From Cristatella mucedo (Eukaryota > Bryozoa > Phylactolaemata > Cristatellidae), in contig WPIO01000026.1 in assembly GCA_009760855.2 (NCBI GenBank), positions 372,001 through 436,000 on the forward strand: a DNA stretch of 64,000 nt, read 5' to 3'. Position numbers and translations under genes: made by a program. The notes below the pieces were generated by a model, which saw nothing but the letters and a program-made list of their open reading frames with translations, had not been told where the DNA came from and made no database searches. Below are positions 61,126 to 64,000 of this stretch, in pieces. Every line of letters starts with the position of its first letter. Position 1 is the first letter of the stretch.

Positions 61126-61587
61126 GCAGCCTTTAAGTCCCATCTCAATAAAAAAAAAATCGCGGCTGCCTCTTCTGGTGAAACAGGTTGAAGCTGCGCC
61201 GAGTGCATTCTGTTGACGACACCTCTAGATTTACTATCAAAGTTCGACCATCTCTCTGTGAAAGGTTGGTAGCTTCCTCAAGCAGAGGGATTCCCAGGCT
61301 TCAGTAGGATAGAGGACTAATTTGGGCAGCCACCTCGTCCGTGGTCCCCCTGCCTATAGCCCACTCTGATTTGACAGGGCAGCCATACAATTCAGCCATA
61401 ATACAACAAGCCACAGACCTATGTACTGTATATGTAAATAAAGGTATGTTAAAGTGTGTGTGTGTTTGTATGTGTGTGGGTGCGTTAGTGTGTAATGTGA
61501 GTGTGTACGTGCTCGTGCTTGAGTTAGTGTCTGTGTGTGTGTGTGTGTGTGTATGCACATTCGCGTGTGAATATGCCGATGGTAATA
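61126..61587. other. Stretch without a recognised gene, with GT-rich simple repeats
   Basis: GT-rich blocks at 61454-61470 and 61527-61552. No domain recognised. Confidence 0.45.
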
Positions 61588-62872
61588 GTAATATTAATAA
61601 TATTAACATACACGATAAACGCCCTCAGAGAACTCAATCTCTTTCTAGGCGCTTTACAGTTGCTGCAAAAGAAACACAATCAAATGCTGAGTGGAAATAT
61701 CATGCTTGACAAACAACGCGAACAACAGGTTAGGACAGGGTCAGCATGCAAGTGTAGTTAGTGGCAGCATGCAACAGTGTCAGCACGCATAAGCACATGA
61801 AGGACGAATCACAGGGACCCACTAAATGCTGTCAGAAATAGGTGCGTTTTTAATTTCTTTTTAAATGTCAAGTCAGGAGATGTTGTGACGAAAGTCGGGA
61901 GTGAGTTCCAGGCTTTGGGAGCATTCGAACTAAATTCCCGGTCTCCAAAGGATTTGAGGTTTGCACGAGGTTTAGGTTAACAGTTAGATTCCGAAAGCGG
62001 GTGGTACTATGCTTAGCCTGGTGGGGGAGTAAATCTGATAGGTAGGCTGGAGCCAAAGAATGAAGGGACCTAACAGTGAGCTACAAAGTCTTGAAGTCAA
62101 TGCATTGCTTGGCTGGAAGGCAGTGCAGGTCGGCGAGAAGTGGAGTAATGTGGCAACTGTGAACGCTCACGACAGACAAGATTAGCTGCAGAGTTTTGCA
62201 TCAGCTGTAATCGCCTGATTGCACATGCCGGTAGACCAGCGAGTTATAGAAGTCAAGAAGAGATGTCACAAAAGCATGGACTAACTTGTATGTGGTATCC
62301 CTATCTAAACAAGCCCGAATTTAAGCAATGTTATGTAGCAGAAAGTAGGCAGACTTGACTGTAGAGCTGATGTGGTCGTCCAACGAAAGGTCACTTTGGA
62401 ACAGAACACGTATAATTCGTGCACATTCAACAGAAGATGGCAGAGCCGATTTCAAGCGCCAGTCTTTCCAATTTCCGAATCACGCTTCATTTGCCTAAAC
62501 TAGGAAGTTAGTTTTATCATAATTTGATTTAGGAAAATTTGCTGCCATCCATGTGGGGATGTCATCAATGCATGCAGCAAGGGAGTTGAGAGAATTTGAC
62601 GTGCTCGAAGGCTGGGAGGGATCAAAACAAAGGTACAACTGACTGTCATCCGCATAGAAGTGAAAGCCTAGATTGTGCTTGTCAATCACGTCGGCAAGAG
62701 GGAGGGTATAGACCGTGAAAAGAACCGGACCTACCACGGATCCCTGAAGTACCCCATATTTCAGAGGTACCTCGGATGATCTATGTCCATTCACATTAAA
62801 TACTCTGGAGTGTCCAACTGAGATATGACCTGAACTATTGCAGAGCAGTGCCTGTGATGCCCAGGCCAGATG
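61588..62872 (-). pseudogene. LINE-A copy 7: RT end, C-terminal domain and 3' UTR, broken
   Basis: Minus orientation. 3' tail of TAATATTATTAATA at 61588-61605, hairpin with AACGCCCTCAGAGAACTC, 3' UTR, C-terminal domain (LSDLLPHQAKHSTTRF, about 62035) and RT end (KYGVLQGSVVGPVLF about 62755, FHFYADDSQLYLCF about 62665). YADD is intact, but motif B reads VLQG instead of VPQG and there are several frame breaks. 5'-truncated near 62872. Confidence 0.88.
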
Positions 62873-63734
62873 AGGGTACAGAGGGCATGAGAGCAGGTGC
62901 CTGCGGTTTGTGTGCGACCTCATTTTGCTTTGTGCCTGCATTGCATTGAGGCTGAGCCAGTAACCAGAGGTGCAAAGAGCAAAGAGAGTTTGTTTGGAAG
63001 CTTCTCTGAGCTGGATCAATGAAGCAAAGACAGGTCCCGTTGGTCATGGGAGTTGATGAGAGAGGCTTCCGATGACCATGGCCAGCATCTTGCATCTCAC
63101 CCATTTCACATGACACATGCCAAACTAAGATATCGAAACTCCCAATGAGAAGGTGGGATTCTGGACAAGACGCATGCAGAGATTGAGGCCTGACGCAGGA
63201 ATGATCTACTGCCCATATTAGGACATACAGTGGAGTCTAGCCCATCTTTTTTTTAGGCCATCTAGGGAGACAAGAGAAATGCACTCCTAGTGCCGTGGAG
63301 TCGTGACAACAGGCGGCTTCTGAATTAGGCCGCCTGCTGGTTGCCAGAAGCCCCGACTATGTGCCCTGCCACGATAACAACGCCTTGCAATGCCTGCTCG
63401 ATCGCCTGTGCTGCACTGCTCCGTTGGGTGTGCAGAAATATCGTATCCAGCCCTGAGAGCTACCAAGGATTGAGCCGCTGCATGGCCAGCAGGTGGCAGC
63501 ATCGGTCCGATGTTTAAGTGATTTGAGGCTGCTACCTCAGCCCAGCTGTAGGGACGAGTTTTTCCAAGTAACCAATTTGCTGGACCGACCACTGGGCTTC
63601 GACCACACGAGATTGTGGCGGCTCTTAGTTCGGGCACTGATTCGCTAGCCGCAGCGATTGCTGTTTGCTTGCTTTTTTGGCCAACATTTGAAGCTAAGCT
63701 CCGTGCCGGCGGCTGTGAGATCCACTCAGAAGTA
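62873..63734. other. Stretch without a recognised gene
   Basis: An open minus frame of 116 codons at 63287-63637 shows no recognised domain. Confidence 0.4.
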
Positions 63735-64000
63735 GTATCCTCCGATTGTGTTTACTCGGTCCAGCAAGCTTTGTCAGATGCCTCGGTAGCCTTGGCACTG
63801 GCACCGTGGTTCCTCAGCACCAATCTAAACAGTGCAGCCTTGTCTGGTTTACCGAGCTCTCTCTTCAAATCCCCTTCCATGCGCCGAAGGTTTGGAACTC
63901 CGACTACGGTCACCGCCTGCAATGTCCTAGCATATTTTAAGTCTCAGCTAAAGACACGTCTGTTTCGGTCAGCTTCCGCTTTGTCACAGCGGCGAAATTG
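63735..64000 (+). pseudogene. CR1/L2-like LINE C-terminal end, running off the window (fourth subfamily)
   Basis: Around 63885-63995 one frame reads RRFGTPTTVTACNVLAYFKS then QLKTRLFRSAS, equivalent to the WNSLP...FK..LKT.LFR end of CR1/L2 ORF2. Upstream codons (SSPLQIPFHAPK-like) are in another frame, so it is broken. The 3' UTR lies outside. Confidence 0.6.

Overview
This window is animal nuclear DNA, most likely from a bilaterian invertebrate; I cannot name the species. The only protein-coding gene I can support is the first exon of an NK6-class homeobox gene (Nkx6/HGTX type). It lies at the left edge on the minus strand, and its homeobox exon(s) must lie to the left, outside the window. 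The remaining 63 kb or so is therefore the region upstream of that gene. It is filled with transposon relics, SINEs and very long simple repeats.

Layout. Positions 1-1120 hold intron start, exon 1, a TATA box and three CCAAT boxes. Positions 1120-16000 are visibly G+C- and CpG-rich, with many long but meaningless open frames; this part carries a (GGC)n tract, a 25-bp inverted repeat and a few LINE/SINE insertions. From about 16000 to the right end the DNA is more A+T-rich. CpG-rich patches recur near 22690-23790 and 26780-28110. This right part is a mosaic of (GA)n, (CA)n and (TA)n tracts and retroelement fragments.

Mobile elements. Two non-LTR retrotransposon families of the CR1/L2 superfamily are present. 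LINE-A has an endonuclease, a reverse transcriptase and a 3' end of (TTA)n. LINE-B has a reverse transcriptase and an (ACATT)n tail. All copies are truncated or broken. There are two tRNA-derived SINE families: SINE-1 with 8 copies and SINE-2 with 6. One Ty3/Gypsy RNase H relic is at 47270-47835. Several insertions are nested: SINE-2 in LINE-A with a visible target-site duplication, SINE-1 in LINE-A, LINE-B in LINE-A, and SINE-1 in SINE-2.

Most interesting signals: (i) the 3' tail of SINE-1 matches the 3' tail of LINE-A, including a two-tier hairpin, so LINE-A is the likely enzyme source for SINE-1; (ii) SINE-2 has a body hairpin whose stem changes in a compensatory way between subfamilies while the loop stays constant; (iii) an array of more than 500 bp of an 8-bp unit places a GGG run every 8 bases on the minus strand; (iv) a plant-type TTTAGGG-like interstitial block; (v) an 18-bp and a 25-bp perfect inverted repeat. 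I found no gene cluster or new enzymatic system. LINE-A and LINE-B are labels made for this window, not database names.
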